Numbered from the stretch's first letter, positions 54,862-64,000 are shown. The stretch: DNA of 64,000 bases from JADZAI01 sp964390465 (GCA_964390465.1 CAYMIJ010000002.1:124001-188000), one strand, 5' to 3'. Notes: generated by a model not told the origin, from the sequence alone. Translations and numbers: made by a program.

Positions 54862-56796
54862 ATGTTCCAGCGCCTCGCCCGCAATCGCCGGCTCGCCGTT
54901 GCTCTGAGCATCGCGCTCACGCTGATCATGTTCGTGACGCTGAACACTGCAGCCAATATCTGGCTGCGCGGCGCACGGCTCGATCTCACGGAAAACGGTC
55001 TCTACACGCTCTCCGATGGCACCAGATCGATTCTTCGGGCGCTGAAGGAACCAGTCACGCTGCGTTTCTACTACTCGCCCAAGCAGGCCGCCGCTTTTCC
55101 CTCGATCCGTGCGCATGGCGAGCGGGTGCGCGACATGCTGAAAGAATACCGCCAGATCGCCGGCGGCAATCTCATCGTCGATGAGATTGATCCGGTGCCT
55201 TTCACGGAGAGCGAAGACCGGGCCGTGGCCGATGGTATCCAGGGCGCGCCGGTGGAAGGCGGCGATCCGGTCTATATGGGGCTTGCAGGCACCAACATGG
55301 CGGATGGTCATGAGGTCATCCCGCTCCTCACCCTCGATCGTGAGCAATTCCTAGAATACGATCTTTCCTCGATGGTCGCGCGACTGGCGGCGGTCAAAAA
55401 GCCGGTCCTGGGAGTTGTCTCAAGCCTGCCGCTCGATGCCGGACCGGGGGGCGAGATGGCTGCTGCCCAAGGCCGGGCGCAACCTTATGTGATCTATGCG
55501 CAGCTCGCGCAGATTTTCGATGCGCGCATGATCGGCCAGGACTTCCGGTCTGTTCCCACAGACATTGACGCGCTGATGATCGTGCATCCCAAAGCGCTCA
55601 GCCAGAAGACGCTCTACGCCATTGATCAGTTCGTCATGCGTGGCGGACGGGTGCTGGCCTTTGTCGATCCGGTTTCGGAAATGGCCCAGATGCTTGGCGG
55701 CACATCGCAGGACCGGCTCGCCTACAAATCTGATCTCTGGCTGCTGAAATCGTGGGGCGTCACCTACACCCCTGACGAAGTCGTGCTGGATCGTGGCCGC
55801 GCGCAGACGGTGCAGTATGGCGCAGACCCACAGCGGCCTACCATTGCCTATCCGGTCTGGCTGGCACTCAAGGCTGACAAGGCTGGAACAACTGGCGATT
55901 TCGACACGGGCGATCTGGTGACCGCATCGCTGACACGACTGAACCTTGCCTCGGTCGGACGGTTATCTCAGGCAGAAGGCGCCACGACGTCCTTCACACC
56001 CCTGCTGCGCTCATCAGAAGATGCCATGCTGACAAGCGGTGAAATGCTACAGATGCAGTCAGATCCCGATGAACTGATGCGTGCTTTCTCACCCACAGGC
56101 GAACGCTACACGCTCGCCGCGCGCATATCGGGGCCCATGAAGTCGGCATTCACCGAAGGCGCACCGCAGTCAGATGCGAAAGACGCCGTGCAGCCGCTGC
56201 CACCGCACATTCCCGAAACGCAAAACGCCAACATCATTGTCACAGCCGACAGCGATCTGTTCGACGACCGCTTCTGGGCACAGACCCAAAGGCAGGGAGG
56301 CGAGATTGTCGCCGTACCCGTTGCCGACAATCTTGCCTATGTCGCAGGCGCTGCCGAAAACATGCTTGGATCAAACGATCTGATCCGCCTGCGCGCCCGC
56401 GCCAGCTCGGAACGGCCCTTCACGGTCGTCGAAAATCTGAAGCGTCAGGCCGATGCGCGCTTCCTGCGTGAAGAACAAGATCTCCAGGCGGCGATTCTGG
56501 AAACCGAGGAAAAGCTAAAACAGCTCTCACAGCCGGCAGGCGGTGACCCGGCAGCCGTGACCCCGGAACAGGAGGCAGAGGTCAGCAAGTTCAAGGCCGA
56601 GCTCACCCGCTCGCGTGCCCGCCTTCGCGACGTCGAACACCAGTTGCGCGCCGGGATCAACCGTTTGGGCAACGGACTGGCCGCCATCAACATCACGCTG
56701 ATGCCAGTTCTGCTGACCATCGCGGCGCTGGTTTTCGGCTGGACGCGCCGTCGCCGACTGCGTGCCGCACAAATGATCGGACGGGTCAGATCATGA
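54862..56796 (+). CDS. GldG-family periplasmic-domain protein
   Basis: A 644-residue protein with a TM helix at about residues 10-35, a large periplasmic GldG-type region (LDLTENGLYTLSDGTRSILRALKEPV, residues about 40-65) and a C-terminal coiled coil plus helix. This is the usual partner of GldAF-type ABC systems in proteobacteria. It overlaps the DUF4340 gene by ATGA. Confidence 0.88.
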   Translation: MFQRLARNRRLAVALSIALTLIMFVTLNTAANIWLRGARLDLTENGLYTLSDGTRSILRALKEPVTLRFYYSPKQAAAFPSIRAHGERVRDMLKEYRQIAGGNLIVDEIDPVPFTESEDRAVADGIQGAPVEGGDPVYMGLAGTNMADGHEVIPLLTLDREQFLEYDLSSMVARLAAVKKPVLGVVSSLPLDAGPGGEMAAAQGRAQPYVIYAQLAQIFDARMIGQDFRSVPTDIDALMIVHPKALSQKTLYAIDQFVMRGGRVLAFVDPVSEMAQMLGGTSQDRLAYKSDLWLLKSWGVTYTPDEVVLDRGRAQTVQYGADPQRPTIAYPVWLALKADKAGTTGDFDTGDLVTASLTRLNLASVGRLSQAEGATTSFTPLLRSSEDAMLTSGEMLQMQSDPDELMRAFSPTGERYTLAARISGPMKSAFTEGAPQSDAKDAVQPLPPHIPETQNANIIVTADSDLFDDRFWAQTQRQGGEIVAVPVADNLAYVAGAAENMLGSNDLIRLRARASSERPFTVVENLKRQADARFLREEQDLQAAILETEEKLKQLSQPAGGDPAAVTPEQEAEVSKFKAELTRSRARLRDVEHQLRAGINRLGNGLAAINITLMPVLLTIAALVFGWTRRRRLRAAQMIGRVRS

Positions 56797-57869
56797 CGGC
56801 ACGTGCCTCCGGCGAAAGAAAGCGTGCGCGCCTGCTGGGCCTGCTGACGCTCGGCGCTGTCATCTCGTCAGCCCTCGCCCTCGCTGCCATCAACAGCGAG
56901 CGGCCCAATCTTGTCGCACGCATGAGCGAACAGGCCCTCTATCCAGACTTCGCGGCCGCATCTTCCGAGGCACAGTCGATCCGCATTGAAAGCCCTGCCT
57001 ATTTCGTCACCCTGAACAAAGGGGCTGACAATAACTGGACCATCGCCGAGCGCGGCAATTATCCGGTCAGCGCGGGGTTCGTGCGCACGCTCATGCTTTC
57101 AGTGTCGCACATTGATCTTCTGGAACAGCGTACGGCAGACCCCAGCCGTCATGCCGCCATGGAATTGACGACCGGCGATCAGGGCAAAGGCCGCCTGATC
57201 ACGATAAGCCGCACGGGCGGGGCCGTTCTGGCATCCTTCGTCGCGGGGAAGACCCAGTCTCCAGCCGCCGACACCATGCCAGGCACGTTCTTCGTGCGCC
57301 GCAACGGCGAGGATCAGACCTATCTGGCGCGCGGCGATTTCAGCCTGCCTGCCAGCATTGGTGATCTTCTGGATCACAACCTGTTCAGGCTTGAGGAAGG
57401 CCGCATCGCCACGATTCTGGCAAAACGTCACGGCGGCGAGACATACAGGCTCACACGCGCGGCCCCTGCCGCCGGCTTCATGCTCGACAGCTTGCCAACA
57501 GGCAAAGAAGCCGAGGCTGACGGCATACTGAAAACACCGGCTTCAGCGGTTTCAGGTCTGACCTTTCTGGACGTGATGCCTGCCAACGCGTTTGCGGCAA
57601 AAGACACGACAGAAGTGACTGTCACCACATTCGACGGGTTGGTTCTGGTCTTCACGCTGAACGCCGCATCCGACGATGGCGGCTTCGGCACGATCAGTGC
57701 CTCAACCACGCAGACGGCGAGCGCTGAGGTGAAGACAGAATCCGAAATGATCAATGCGCGGGTGAAGGCATGGGCCTACCGCTTTCCATCCTTCGTCATC
57801 ACCAATCTTGCGCCGCCACTCGCCTCGCTCATGCATGACAAAGCAGCAGACCCCAGGCCAACGCCTTGA
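56793..57869 (+). CDS. DUF4340 protein of the Gld-like ABC system
   Basis: A 358-residue protein with one N-terminal helix and repeated DUF4340 motifs (IRIESPAYFVTLNKGADNNWTI, YPVSAGFVRTLMLSVSHIDLLEQRT, residues about 70-110). The family almost always accompanies GldA/F/G genes, and this one follows the same order here. It is the last gene of the cluster and converges on DUF1223. Confidence 0.85.
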   Translation: MTARASGERKRARLLGLLTLGAVISSALALAAINSERPNLVARMSEQALYPDFAAASSEAQSIRIESPAYFVTLNKGADNNWTIAERGNYPVSAGFVRTLMLSVSHIDLLEQRTADPSRHAAMELTTGDQGKGRLITISRTGGAVLASFVAGKTQSPAADTMPGTFFVRRNGEDQTYLARGDFSLPASIGDLLDHNLFRLEEGRIATILAKRHGGETYRLTRAAPAAGFMLDSLPTGKEAEADGILKTPASAVSGLTFLDVMPANAFAAKDTTEVTVTTFDGLVLVFTLNAASDDGGFGTISASTTQTASAEVKTESEMINARVKAWAYRFPSFVITNLAPPLASLMHDKAADPRPTP

Positions 57870-57870
57870 G

Positions 57871-58593
57871 TCAGGGCTGGACGGCGATAATGGCCGCGCC
57901 AAGCACCGGGCCTTGCCCCTCACGCTGGACAAAGACGGCGATGCGATCCTGTCCTTCGCTGCTGGCACCTTGCAGCGGCAGTTCTATCTTTGCAGCATCG
58001 CCTGACCAGGCACCGATGGCTGCAAGCTCGCGCACCACATTGGTATAGGTCACCGTCTTGCCGCTGTTCTCGCCACCAGTGATGTTGACTGCGGACGACG
58101 CAGTCAGGCGTGCAGCCATGACCATCGCCTCAACACCTTTCAGTTGAGGGCTCTCAGCGATTTCGATGATGATCGATGATGGCGTGCGCGTCAGGCGGAT
58201 GTCAGCGCCCGGCATTTCCTTGGCCAGGTGCGCGGCGATCATCGCGCGCACATCATCATGGCGGCTGCCGACAACATCACCGATGCCACCCACCACGATC
58301 TGCGGCGTATAGACGCTGCGCGAGGGCAGCCCAAGCGCATAGGCCTGCTGGCGTTCGGTGAAGGTGTGCTGGGCGAAGGTATCGGTCCAGCCGAGATAAT
58401 CCCAGATATCGACGGGCAGAGTCAGCGCGACCACATCGCCGCGCTGCGCCAGTTCCTGCATCATCCCGTCCGCCTCAGGACAGGATGAGCAGCCCTGACT
58501 GGTGAACAGTTCCACCAGAACAGGCCGGGCCGCAGCCGGAACAGGCACGCCAAGAAGCAGCGAAACGGCAAAAGTGGCGGCAAGCCTTCTCAT
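57871..58593 (-). CDS. Exported DUF1223 thioredoxin-like protein
   Basis: A 240-residue secreted protein: signal peptide (MRRLAATFAVSLLLGVPVPAAA) then VLVELFTSQGCSSCPEADGM with the CxxC of the family. It resembles a thioredoxin-like fold; redox partner unknown. ATG 58593 is chosen for the signal peptide. Its start is 70 bases from rplS. Confidence 0.88.
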   Translation of the reverse strand: MRRLAATFAVSLLLGVPVPAAARPVLVELFTSQGCSSCPEADGMMQELAQRGDVVALTLPVDIWDYLGWTDTFAQHTFTERQQAYALGLPSRSVYTPQIVVGGIGDVVGSRHDDVRAMIAAHLAKEMPGADIRLTRTPSSIIIEIAESPQLKGVEAMVMAARLTASSAVNITGGENSGKTVTYTNVVRELAAIGAWSGDAAKIELPLQGASSEGQDRIAVFVQREGQGPVLGAAIIAVQP

Positions 58594-58663
58594 GCGCGTG
58601 ATCCTGCCCTGCTTGGCGGCACCATGCCAGTCACGGTGCGGTGAAAGCGCGATGAAGCGGCGT

Positions 58664-59083
58664 TCAGGCCGCTTCGCCGTCGCCCTTGCGATGATCCTGA
58701 CGCTCGGCGATGCGCGCGGCTTTGCCCTGACGGCCCTTAAGGTAGTACAGCTTGGCGCGGCGCACACGGCCACGGCGGGTCACCTCGATCGAGTCGACCA
58801 GAGGCGAGTGGACCGGGAAAACACGTTCCACGCCTTCGCCATAGCTCAGCTTGCGGACCGTGAAGTTCTCGTTCAGGCCAGCGCCTGCCCGGGCGATGCA
58901 GACGCCTTCAAACGCCTGAATGCGTTCGCGCGTTTTCACCTTGCCGGATTTTTCTTCCACCGAGATTTCGACGACCTTCACATTGACCTTCAGCGTGTCG
59001 CCGGGGGCGAAGTCAGTGGTGCCGGATTTGCGGGCGAGCTTGCCCAGCTCTTCCTTTTCCAGCGCAGCGATGATGTTGCTCAT
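58664..59083 (-). CDS. rplS: 50S ribosomal protein L19
   Basis: A 139-residue L19, somewhat longer than E. coli L19 (115) because of a C-terminal basic tail (KAARIAERQDHRKGD). Core motifs APGDTLKVNVKVVE and FTVRKLSYGEGVERVFP are present. AAAGGAT precedes ATG 59083. Last gene of the ffh-rpsP-rimM-trmD-rplS block. Confidence 0.97.
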   Translation of the reverse strand: MSNIIAALEKEELGKLARKSGTTDFAPGDTLKVNVKVVEISVEEKSGKVKTRERIQAFEGVCIARAGAGLNENFTVRKLSYGEGVERVFPVHSPLVDSIEVTRRGRVRRAKLYYLKGRQGKAARIAERQDHRKGDGEAA

Positions 59084-59104
59084 GGGGTATCCTTTCATCT
59101 CACA

Positions 59105-59824
59105 TCAGTTGGGCTTGCGGTTATGCGCAGCATAAGCCGCCCACAGATCCGGTCGCCGGTTTCGGGTAATCGTTTCGGCGGCAGCCTTGCGCCACGCGCC
59201 GATCTCGGCGTGATGGCCGCTGGCCAGCACTGCCGGAATGTCATGGCCCTCAAAGCTCTGGGGCCGGGTATAATGCGGGTATTCCAGAAGGCCGTTCTCG
59301 AAGCTTTCTTCCCGCTCGCTTTCGCTGTGGCCCATCACACCGGGCAGCAGACGCACACAGGCATCCATCACCGCCAGCGCCGCGAGCTCACCACCCGAAA
59401 GCACGAAATCGCCAAGACTGAGTTCGCGCACATCGCGCGTGGCGAAAATCCGTTCATCCACGCCTTCAAATCGTCCGCATACGAAGATGGCGCCGGGGCC
59501 AGCCGCCAGCTCACGCGCGAAAGCCTGCGCCATGCGGGGACCGCGCGGGCTGAGATAAAGCACCGGGCGATTTTTCGGCTCATCAGCCAACGCTGCATCA
59601 ATGGCACGCGCCAGCACATCCACGCGCATCACCATGCCGGCACCGCCGCCAGCCGGGGTATCATCCACCTGACGGTGTTTGCCTTCGGCGTGCGCACGGA
59701 TGTCGATGGTCTTGAGCGCCCAGGTGCCATTGGCCAGCGCCTTGCCGGCGAGCGATGTACCCAGCGGGCCGGGAAACATTTCCGGAAACAAGGTCAGCGC
59801 GGTGGCGGTCCAGGGCATGGTCAT
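59105..59824 (-). CDS. trmD: tRNA (guanine37-N1)-methyltransferase
   Basis: A 239-residue SPOUT enzyme: LTLFPEMFPGPL, YLSPRGPRM for the trefoil knot, GRFEGVDERI and LGDFVLSGGELAA. It methylates G37 in tRNAs to prevent frameshifting. Its start overlaps the rimM stop by ATGA. Confidence 0.97.
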   Translation of the reverse strand: MTMPWTATALTLFPEMFPGPLGTSLAGKALANGTWALKTIDIRAHAEGKHRQVDDTPAGGGAGMVMRVDVLARAIDAALADEPKNRPVLYLSPRGPRMAQAFARELAAGPGAIFVCGRFEGVDERIFATRDVRELSLGDFVLSGGELAALAVMDACVRLLPGVMGHSESEREESFENGLLEYPHYTRPQSFEGHDIPAVLASGHHAEIGAWRKAAAETITRNRRPDLWAAYAAHNRKPN

Positions 59825-60399
59825 GCCGCACCCCCATCCGCATTGTCGTTGGCAGGAACGCCATCGGGCGACACGGGGCCGGGCACAATGAACTGGTGGG
59901 CGACTGAACCCTCAGCAGCATCGATGACAAGCTGCGTGTCGGTGATCTCGATAACGACATCATCGCTGAACGGCAGAAGCAGTGTGCCGCGTTTGCCGTT
60001 GAGCTTCACCTCGATCAGATCACCCGCGCCATAATCCTGCACGGCGACGACTTCGCCCAACGCGGCACCCGCTTCATCCACCACGGCGAGACCGATGAGA
60101 TCAGCCGCATAGATCTCGTCCTCATCATCGGTGTCGGGCAGGGCATCGCGGTCGATCTGCAGCTTGCGCCCTTTCAGACGTTCAGCTGCGTCACGGTCGG
60201 CCACACCTTCGATGCGGGCGATGACATGATCATGCGCGGCGCGCACATCCTTCAGCACAAGAGTCTCGCCGCGCTCGGTGATGAGCGCGCCATAGGCGGC
60301 AATCGCGCACGGGTCCGCCGTGAAGCTGCGCAGCTTCACTTCGCCCCGGACCCCGTGGGGTCTGACGATTTCGCCAAGAAGGACCATGCCGCCGGACAC
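59821..60399 (-). CDS. rimM: Ribosome maturation factor RimM
   Basis: A 192-residue RimM: GEIVRPHGVRGEVKLRSF in the N-terminal barrel and the PRC-type C-domain (YAADLIGLAVVDEAGAALGEV). It assists 30S head assembly with S19. The C-terminal tail is short and Asp/Asn-rich. Between rpsP and trmD. Confidence 0.95.
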   Translation of the reverse strand: MSGGMVLLGEIVRPHGVRGEVKLRSFTADPCAIAAYGALITERGETLVLKDVRAAHDHVIARIEGVADRDAAERLKGRKLQIDRDALPDTDDEDEIYAADLIGLAVVDEAGAALGEVVAVQDYGAGDLIEVKLNGKRGTLLLPFSDDVVIEITDTQLVIDAAEGSVAHQFIVPGPVSPDGVPANDNADGGAA

Positions 60400-60419
60400 G
60401 TGCGTTCAGAAAGCGACGA

Positions 60420-60776
60420 TCAGGCCGCTTCCGGCGCTGCGGCTGCAGCGGCGGCGGCTTTGGCGCGTTCCTGGGCCTTGGCCTTGGGGGCCGACTGCTG
60501 AGGTGTTTCGCGGCGCACGGGGGCGGCCATCACACCGGCATCGGCGAGGAAGCGGTGCACGCGCTCGGTCGGCAGTGCACCCTTGGAAACCCACACCTTC
60601 GCCTTGTCGGCATCGAACTTCAGCCGGTCGGCATGTTCACGGGGCAGCATCGGGTTGTAATAGCCGAGCTTCTCGATGAAGCGGCCATCACGCGGGCTCT
60701 TGGAGTCCGCAACAACGATCGCATAGATGGGGCGCTTCTTGGTGCCGCCGCGCGAGAGCCTGATCTTCAAAGCCAT
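60420..60776 (-). CDS. rpsP: 30S ribosomal protein S16
   Basis: A 118-residue S16: IRLSRGGTKKRPIYAIVVAD at the start and GRFIEKLGYYNPM. It has an Ala/Lys-rich C-terminal extension, common in alphaproteobacteria. Second gene of the ffh-led block. Confidence 0.97.
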   Translation of the reverse strand: MALKIRLSRGGTKKRPIYAIVVADSKSPRDGRFIEKLGYYNPMLPREHADRLKFDADKAKVWVSKGALPTERVHRFLADAGVMAAPVRRETPQQSAPKAKAQERAKAAAAAAAAPEAA

Positions 60777-60804
60777 ACTGTTCGTCCTTTCACATCGTTC
60801 GTAT

Positions 60805-62205
60805 TCATTTCCGCCCGAGACCGGGCGGCATTTGCGGGAAGCCGGGGGGAAGCTGCGGCATACCGCCGCCGCCCATACCGAAAAGCGCGCCGAGGCCGCC
60901 TTTCTTGCCCTTCTTCAGATCCTTCATCATGTCCGCCATCTGGCGGTGCATTTTCAGAAGCTTGTTGAGTTCGGAGACATCAACGCCCGAACCTTTGGCG
61001 ATGCGCTTGCGGCGCGCGCCGTTGATGATGTCTGGCTTGGCGCGTTCCTTCTTCGTCATCGACGAGATCATCGCCTGCTGACGTTTGAAGATGGAATCAT
61101 CAAGCCCTGCCTGATCGATGGCGTTCTTGATCTTGCCGACGCCGGGCAGCATGCCGAGCACACCCTTCATGCCGCCGATCTTCTGCATCTGCTTGAGCTG
61201 CTCGGAAAGGTCGTCGAGCGTGAACTCGCCCTTTTCCATGCGCTTGGCGATGGCGGCGGCTTTTTCGGCGTCGATGGTTTCAGCGGCTTTTTCCACCAGC
61301 GACACGACGTCGCCCATGCCCAGGATGCGACCGGCCACGCGGCCAGGGTGGAAGTCTTCCAGCGCATCGAGCTTTTCGCCCATACCGATCAGCTTGATCG
61401 GTGCGCCGGTGACCGCGCGCATCGAAAGCGCCGCGCCGCCACGGCCATCGCCGTCCATGCGGGTCAGCACAAGGCCGGTGATACCAACACGTTCCTTGAA
61501 GGTGCTGGCGATATTGACGGCATCCTGACCGGTCAGCGCGTCAGCGACCAGCAGGGTTTCGTGTGGTTTGGCGATATCGCGCACGGCGGCGATCTCGGCC
61601 ATCAGCTGTTCGTCGATATGCAGACGGCCCGCCGTATCGAGCAGGATCACGTCATAGCCCGACAGTCGCCCGGCGGTGACAGCGCGCTTGGCGATATCAA
61701 CCGGCATCTGACCGGCCATGATCGGCAGGGTGGCGACGCCTGCCTGCTCGCCCAGAATGCGCAACTGATCCTGCGCGGCCGGGCGCTGCACGTCGAGCGA
61801 GGCCATCAGCACTTTCTTGCGGTCGCGCGTGGTCAGGCGGCGGGCGATCTTGGCGGTCGAGGTGGTTTTGCCCGAACCCTGCAGACCGACCATCATGATG
61901 ACGACCGGGGCGGGCGCGTTCAGATCAATCGTGCTGGCTTCCGAACCCAGAACGGCGGTGAGTTCGTCATGGACGATCTTGACGACCATCTGGCCCGGCG
62001 TCACCGAGCGCAGCACGTCCTGACCCACGGCCTTGACGCGGACCTTTTCGATGAAGTCCTTGACGACGCCCAGCGCGACGTCGGCTTCCAGCAGCGCCAC
62101 GCGCACTTCGCGCAGCGCCTCGTTGACGTCGGCCTCAGACAGTGCGCCACGGCCGCGCAAGCGGTCGAAAACCTGTCCAAGTCTGTTCGTCAGCGTGTCG
62201 AACAT
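60805..62205 (-). CDS. ffh: Signal recognition particle protein Ffh
   Basis: A 466-residue SRP54: NG domain with GLQGSGKTTSTAK, DTAGRLHID and TRMDGDGRGG, and the Met-rich M domain ending in a Gly-Met/Pro tail (GMGGGGMPQLPPG). It binds signal peptides and 4.5S RNA and docks to FtsY (17400). ATG 62205 matches the family start; ATG 62214 is possible. First gene of the minus-strand block. Confidence 0.97.
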   Translation of the reverse strand: MFDTLTNRLGQVFDRLRGRGALSEADVNEALREVRVALLEADVALGVVKDFIEKVRVKAVGQDVLRSVTPGQMVVKIVHDELTAVLGSEASTIDLNAPAPVVIMMVGLQGSGKTTSTAKIARRLTTRDRKKVLMASLDVQRPAAQDQLRILGEQAGVATLPIMAGQMPVDIAKRAVTAGRLSGYDVILLDTAGRLHIDEQLMAEIAAVRDIAKPHETLLVADALTGQDAVNIASTFKERVGITGLVLTRMDGDGRGGAALSMRAVTGAPIKLIGMGEKLDALEDFHPGRVAGRILGMGDVVSLVEKAAETIDAEKAAAIAKRMEKGEFTLDDLSEQLKQMQKIGGMKGVLGMLPGVGKIKNAIDQAGLDDSIFKRQQAMISSMTKKERAKPDIINGARRKRIAKGSGVDVSELNKLLKMHRQMADMMKDLKKGKKGGLGALFGMGGGGMPQLPPGFPQMPPGLGRK

Positions 62206-62264
62206 CAAGCGCATGGCCCAAGCAGGAACGCCTCCGGGGGCGCGACGCGCTGCCGGAGGTTCGT

Positions 62265-62290
62265 CCTTAAAGGCCGTCCTTTAAGGCCGT
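62265..62290. repeat. 13-bp imperfect tandem repeat upstream of ffh
   Basis: CCTTAAAGGCCGT (62265-62277) is directly followed by CCTTTAAGGCCGT (62278-62290); each copy includes a short palindrome. It lies in the divergent gap between ffh and arfB, where both promoters must be. Confidence 0.5.
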
Positions 62291-62368
62291 CGGGGCGGAA
62301 TTGTCCCGAGGGAGCCGCGCATAAGCCCTTCCCCAGCCCGAAAGTCAAGTTTATCCCATGCCCCAGTC

Positions 62369-62803
62369 ATGTCCGAAGCCCGGCGCATCATCGTGAACGA
62401 GACCATCAGCCTTGATCCGTCCGAGATCGAGGAAAGCTTTGTGCGCGCCTCCGGCCCCGGCGGTCAGAACGTCAACAAGGTTTCCAGCGCCGTGGCGCTT
62501 CGTTTCGATGTCGAATCATCCCCCTCGCTGGACGGCTGGACCAAAACACGGCTGATGCGGCTGGCGGGCACCAAAATCACCAAGGACGGCGTGCTGGTTT
62601 TGAAGGTCCAGGACAGCCGCGATCAGTCGCTCAATCGCGCGACCGCCCTGCAGCGTCTGATTGAGCTGATTGCCAGGGCCAGCGAGCGCCCCAAACGCCG
62701 CATCGCCACCAAGCCGACTTTCGGCTCAAAGCAGCGCCGCCTTGAAAGCAAAACCCGCCGCGCCGGGGTGAAGGCACAACGGGGCAAGGTAAGCTTTGAT
62801 TGA
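62369..62803 (+). CDS. arfB: Peptidyl-tRNA hydrolase ArfB (ribosome rescue)
   Basis: A 144-residue release-factor-like protein with the GGQ motif in RASGPGGQNVNKVSSAV and a basic, disordered C-terminal tail (RRLESKTRRAGVKAQRGK) that enters the empty mRNA channel. It frees stalled ribosomes. It is a short stand-alone form without the codon-recognition domain. Confidence 0.95.
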   Translation: MSEARRIIVNETISLDPSEIEESFVRASGPGGQNVNKVSSAVALRFDVESSPSLDGWTKTRLMRLAGTKITKDGVLVLKVQDSRDQSLNRATALQRLIELIARASERPKRRIATKPTFGSKQRRLESKTRRAGVKAQRGKVSFD

Positions 62804-62939
62804 GGAAGATCACCGGCTCGAACTCTCTCCCCGCATAAGATCCGTCCAGCCACCATATTGGGCCATCAAAAATATCAACGCCTCGACTGAAGGGCCTTCA
62901 GTCGTGCGTGGGATGCCAGCGTGCCACAGGCAAGGCGGG

Positions 62940-63398
62940 TCATTTTTTGGGTTTGTCGGGGTTGCCGATATCCACAGTGAATTTGTAAGCGCCATCCGGC
63001 TGTTTCTGCCACACCGTGGCATAGCTTCCGGTCAGGCTATGCGTTTGCCCTTTTTCATCCTTGGGAGTGACAAAGGTCCAGCGACCATGGGTGAAGCCCA
63101 TTGTTCCGTCTACGGATGAAACCGCTTCCACCGGTGCCCAGCTCAACGTACTGCCTGGCGGATATGACGCCTCCATCAGAGATTTGATCGCCGACGGGCC
63201 GGTCATAGGTTTCTCGTCGCCGTTGAACTGGCGTGCGTCGGGTGCGGCATAGGCTTCAAAGGCTTTGGCGATGCCGTCCTTCTGGGCCATCTCGTTAAAG
63301 GCCTTATCGGCAGCGATGAGTGCGTCTTCGTTGGGCCCGGCAACCGCGGGCAGAGCCATAAGGGATGCAAACGCAAATGAGGTGAGTAAGCGGCGCAT
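62940..63398 (-). CDS. Exported DUF4440/SnoaL-like (NTF2-fold) protein
   Basis: A 152-residue protein: signal peptide (MRRLLTSFAFASLMALPAVAG), then an NTF2-like fold with FNEMAQKDGIAKAFEAYAA and the C-terminal strands. GGAGAG precedes ATG 63398. Family members are enzymes or binding proteins; activity not predicted. It starts 15 bases past the end of gluQ. Confidence 0.8.
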   Translation of the reverse strand: MRRLLTSFAFASLMALPAVAGPNEDALIAADKAFNEMAQKDGIAKAFEAYAAPDARQFNGDEKPMTGPSAIKSLMEASYPPGSTLSWAPVEAVSSVDGTMGFTHGRWTFVTPKDEKGQTHSLTGSYATVWQKQPDGAYKFTVDIGNPDKPKK

Positions 63399-63413
63399 AG
63401 GTCTCTCCATCCA

Positions 63414-64000
63414 TCAGATGAGGGCAGCGAAGCCCAGATCACGGCGGATGTCAGCGGCTGAAACGCCGCTCGCCTTCACATCTTTGAGAGAGCGCGCACC
63501 GTCGCGCTTGGCCAGACGCTTTCCATCGGGCCCCAGGTGCAAGGCATGATGGTGGTAGTGAGGTTCGGGCAATCCCAGCAGCTTCTGCAACAGGCGGTGC
63601 ACGAAGCTCGATGGAAACAGATCTTCACCGCGCGTCACCAGTGTGACGCCCTGTAGCGCATCATCCACGGTCACCGCGAGATGATAGCTCGCGGGCGTAT
63701 CCTTGCGCGCCAGCACGATGTCGCCAAAGATGGAAGGGTCGGCAGCAATGCGCGCTCTCTTTTCGATCATGGTCAGCGCGTCGGCCATGGCCGCAGCGCG
63801 CGTCATGTTCAGCCGCACGGCATAAGGCACGCCTGATGCCATGCGCTCAGCACGTTCGCCCGTACTGCGATGTCGGCAGGTGCCGGGATAAAGCGGCCCA
63901 TCAGGGCCCTGTGGCGCGCTGGCGCTCATCGTGATTTCGTTGGCGATGTCCTTTCGTGTGCAGAAGCAGGGATAGGTGAGGCCCATGGCGTCGAGCCGTG
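63414..64000 (-). CDS. gluQ: Glutamyl-Q tRNA(Asp) synthetase, C-terminal part (5' end outside window)
   Basis: The partial protein holds the class I synthetase C-half: YPCFCTRKDI with zinc cysteines, HRLLQKLLGLPEPHYHHHALHLGPDGKRLAKRDGA including the KRLAK form of KMSKS, and the sequence ends at 63414 without an anticodon-binding domain. That shortening marks GluQ-RS, which glutamylates queuosine in tRNA-Asp. The frame continues past 64000. Confidence 0.93.
   Translation of the reverse strand, partial: RLDAMGLTYPCFCTRKDIANEITMSASAPQGPDGPLYPGTCRHRSTGERAERMASGVPYAVRLNMTRAAAMADALTMIEKRARIAADPSIFGDIVLARKDTPASYHLAVTVDDALQGVTLVTRGEDLFPSSFVHRLLQKLLGLPEPHYHHHALHLGPDGKRLAKRDGARSLKDVKASGVSAADIRRDLGFAALI

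Overview
The window looks like a chromosomal segment of a free-living alphaproteobacterium of fairly high GC. The evidence is the SRP/ribosome block ffh-rpsP-rimM-trmD-rplS, the dapF-mtaB-ftsY-yciB chain, a DUF2794 gene, a Zur-type Fur protein, and three enzymes of the ethylmalonyl-CoA pathway (ethylmalonyl-CoA mutase, mesaconyl-CoA hydratase, Mcl2-type malyl-CoA thioesterase). The genus cannot be fixed from the sequence. I saw no rRNA, tRNA, CRISPR array, prophage or intact insertion sequence.

Layout. 1-5306: membrane proteins, a GT2 transferase and two GT39-type lipid-linked glycosyltransferases. 5501-9972: a tightly packed five-gene cassette (lysine 2,3-aminomutase, two D-Ala-D-Ala-ligase-like ATP-grasp enzymes, a GNAT acetyltransferase and a CxxCxxCC metal-binding protein). 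10308-16733: DMT exporter, CorA, and a two-gene membrane/pseudo-transglutaminase unit. 16798-20469: yciB, ftsY, mtaB, dapF with start/stop overlaps. 20610-27732: secreted prolyl oligopeptidase, ecm, zur, and two tandem paralogous diiron-type proteins. 27902-42815: polysaccharide region with a WaaL/Wzy-like protein, Wza and Wzc export proteins on +, and a minus-strand operon wzx-hisH2-hisF2-wzy-wbpG-GT4-wecB. These flank two gene-poor stretches around one small secreted protein. 43191-51674: mixed metabolism (mesaconyl-CoA hydratase, Mcl2, PdxY, PhhB, ThpR, BI-1, two secreted TPR proteins). 51792-57869: a polyproline mini-ORF with terminator, an SDR, and a Gld-like ABC system. 57871-64000: DUF1223, the rplS-trmD-rimM-rpsP-ffh block, arfB and the partial gluQ.

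How genes cooperate. The WbpG/HisH2/HisF2 trio predicts an acetamidino-type sugar in the surface polysaccharide, flipped by Wzx and polymerised by Wzy. The ecm, mch and mcl2 genes point to acetyl-CoA assimilation through ethylmalonyl-CoA.

The best candidate for an undescribed system is the 5501-9972 cassette. It combines beta-lysine formation with two peptide-bond-type ligases, one acetyltransferase and one cysteine-cluster protein, and so suggests a small beta-amino-acid-containing product. The tandem diiron pair beside zur is the second candidate.
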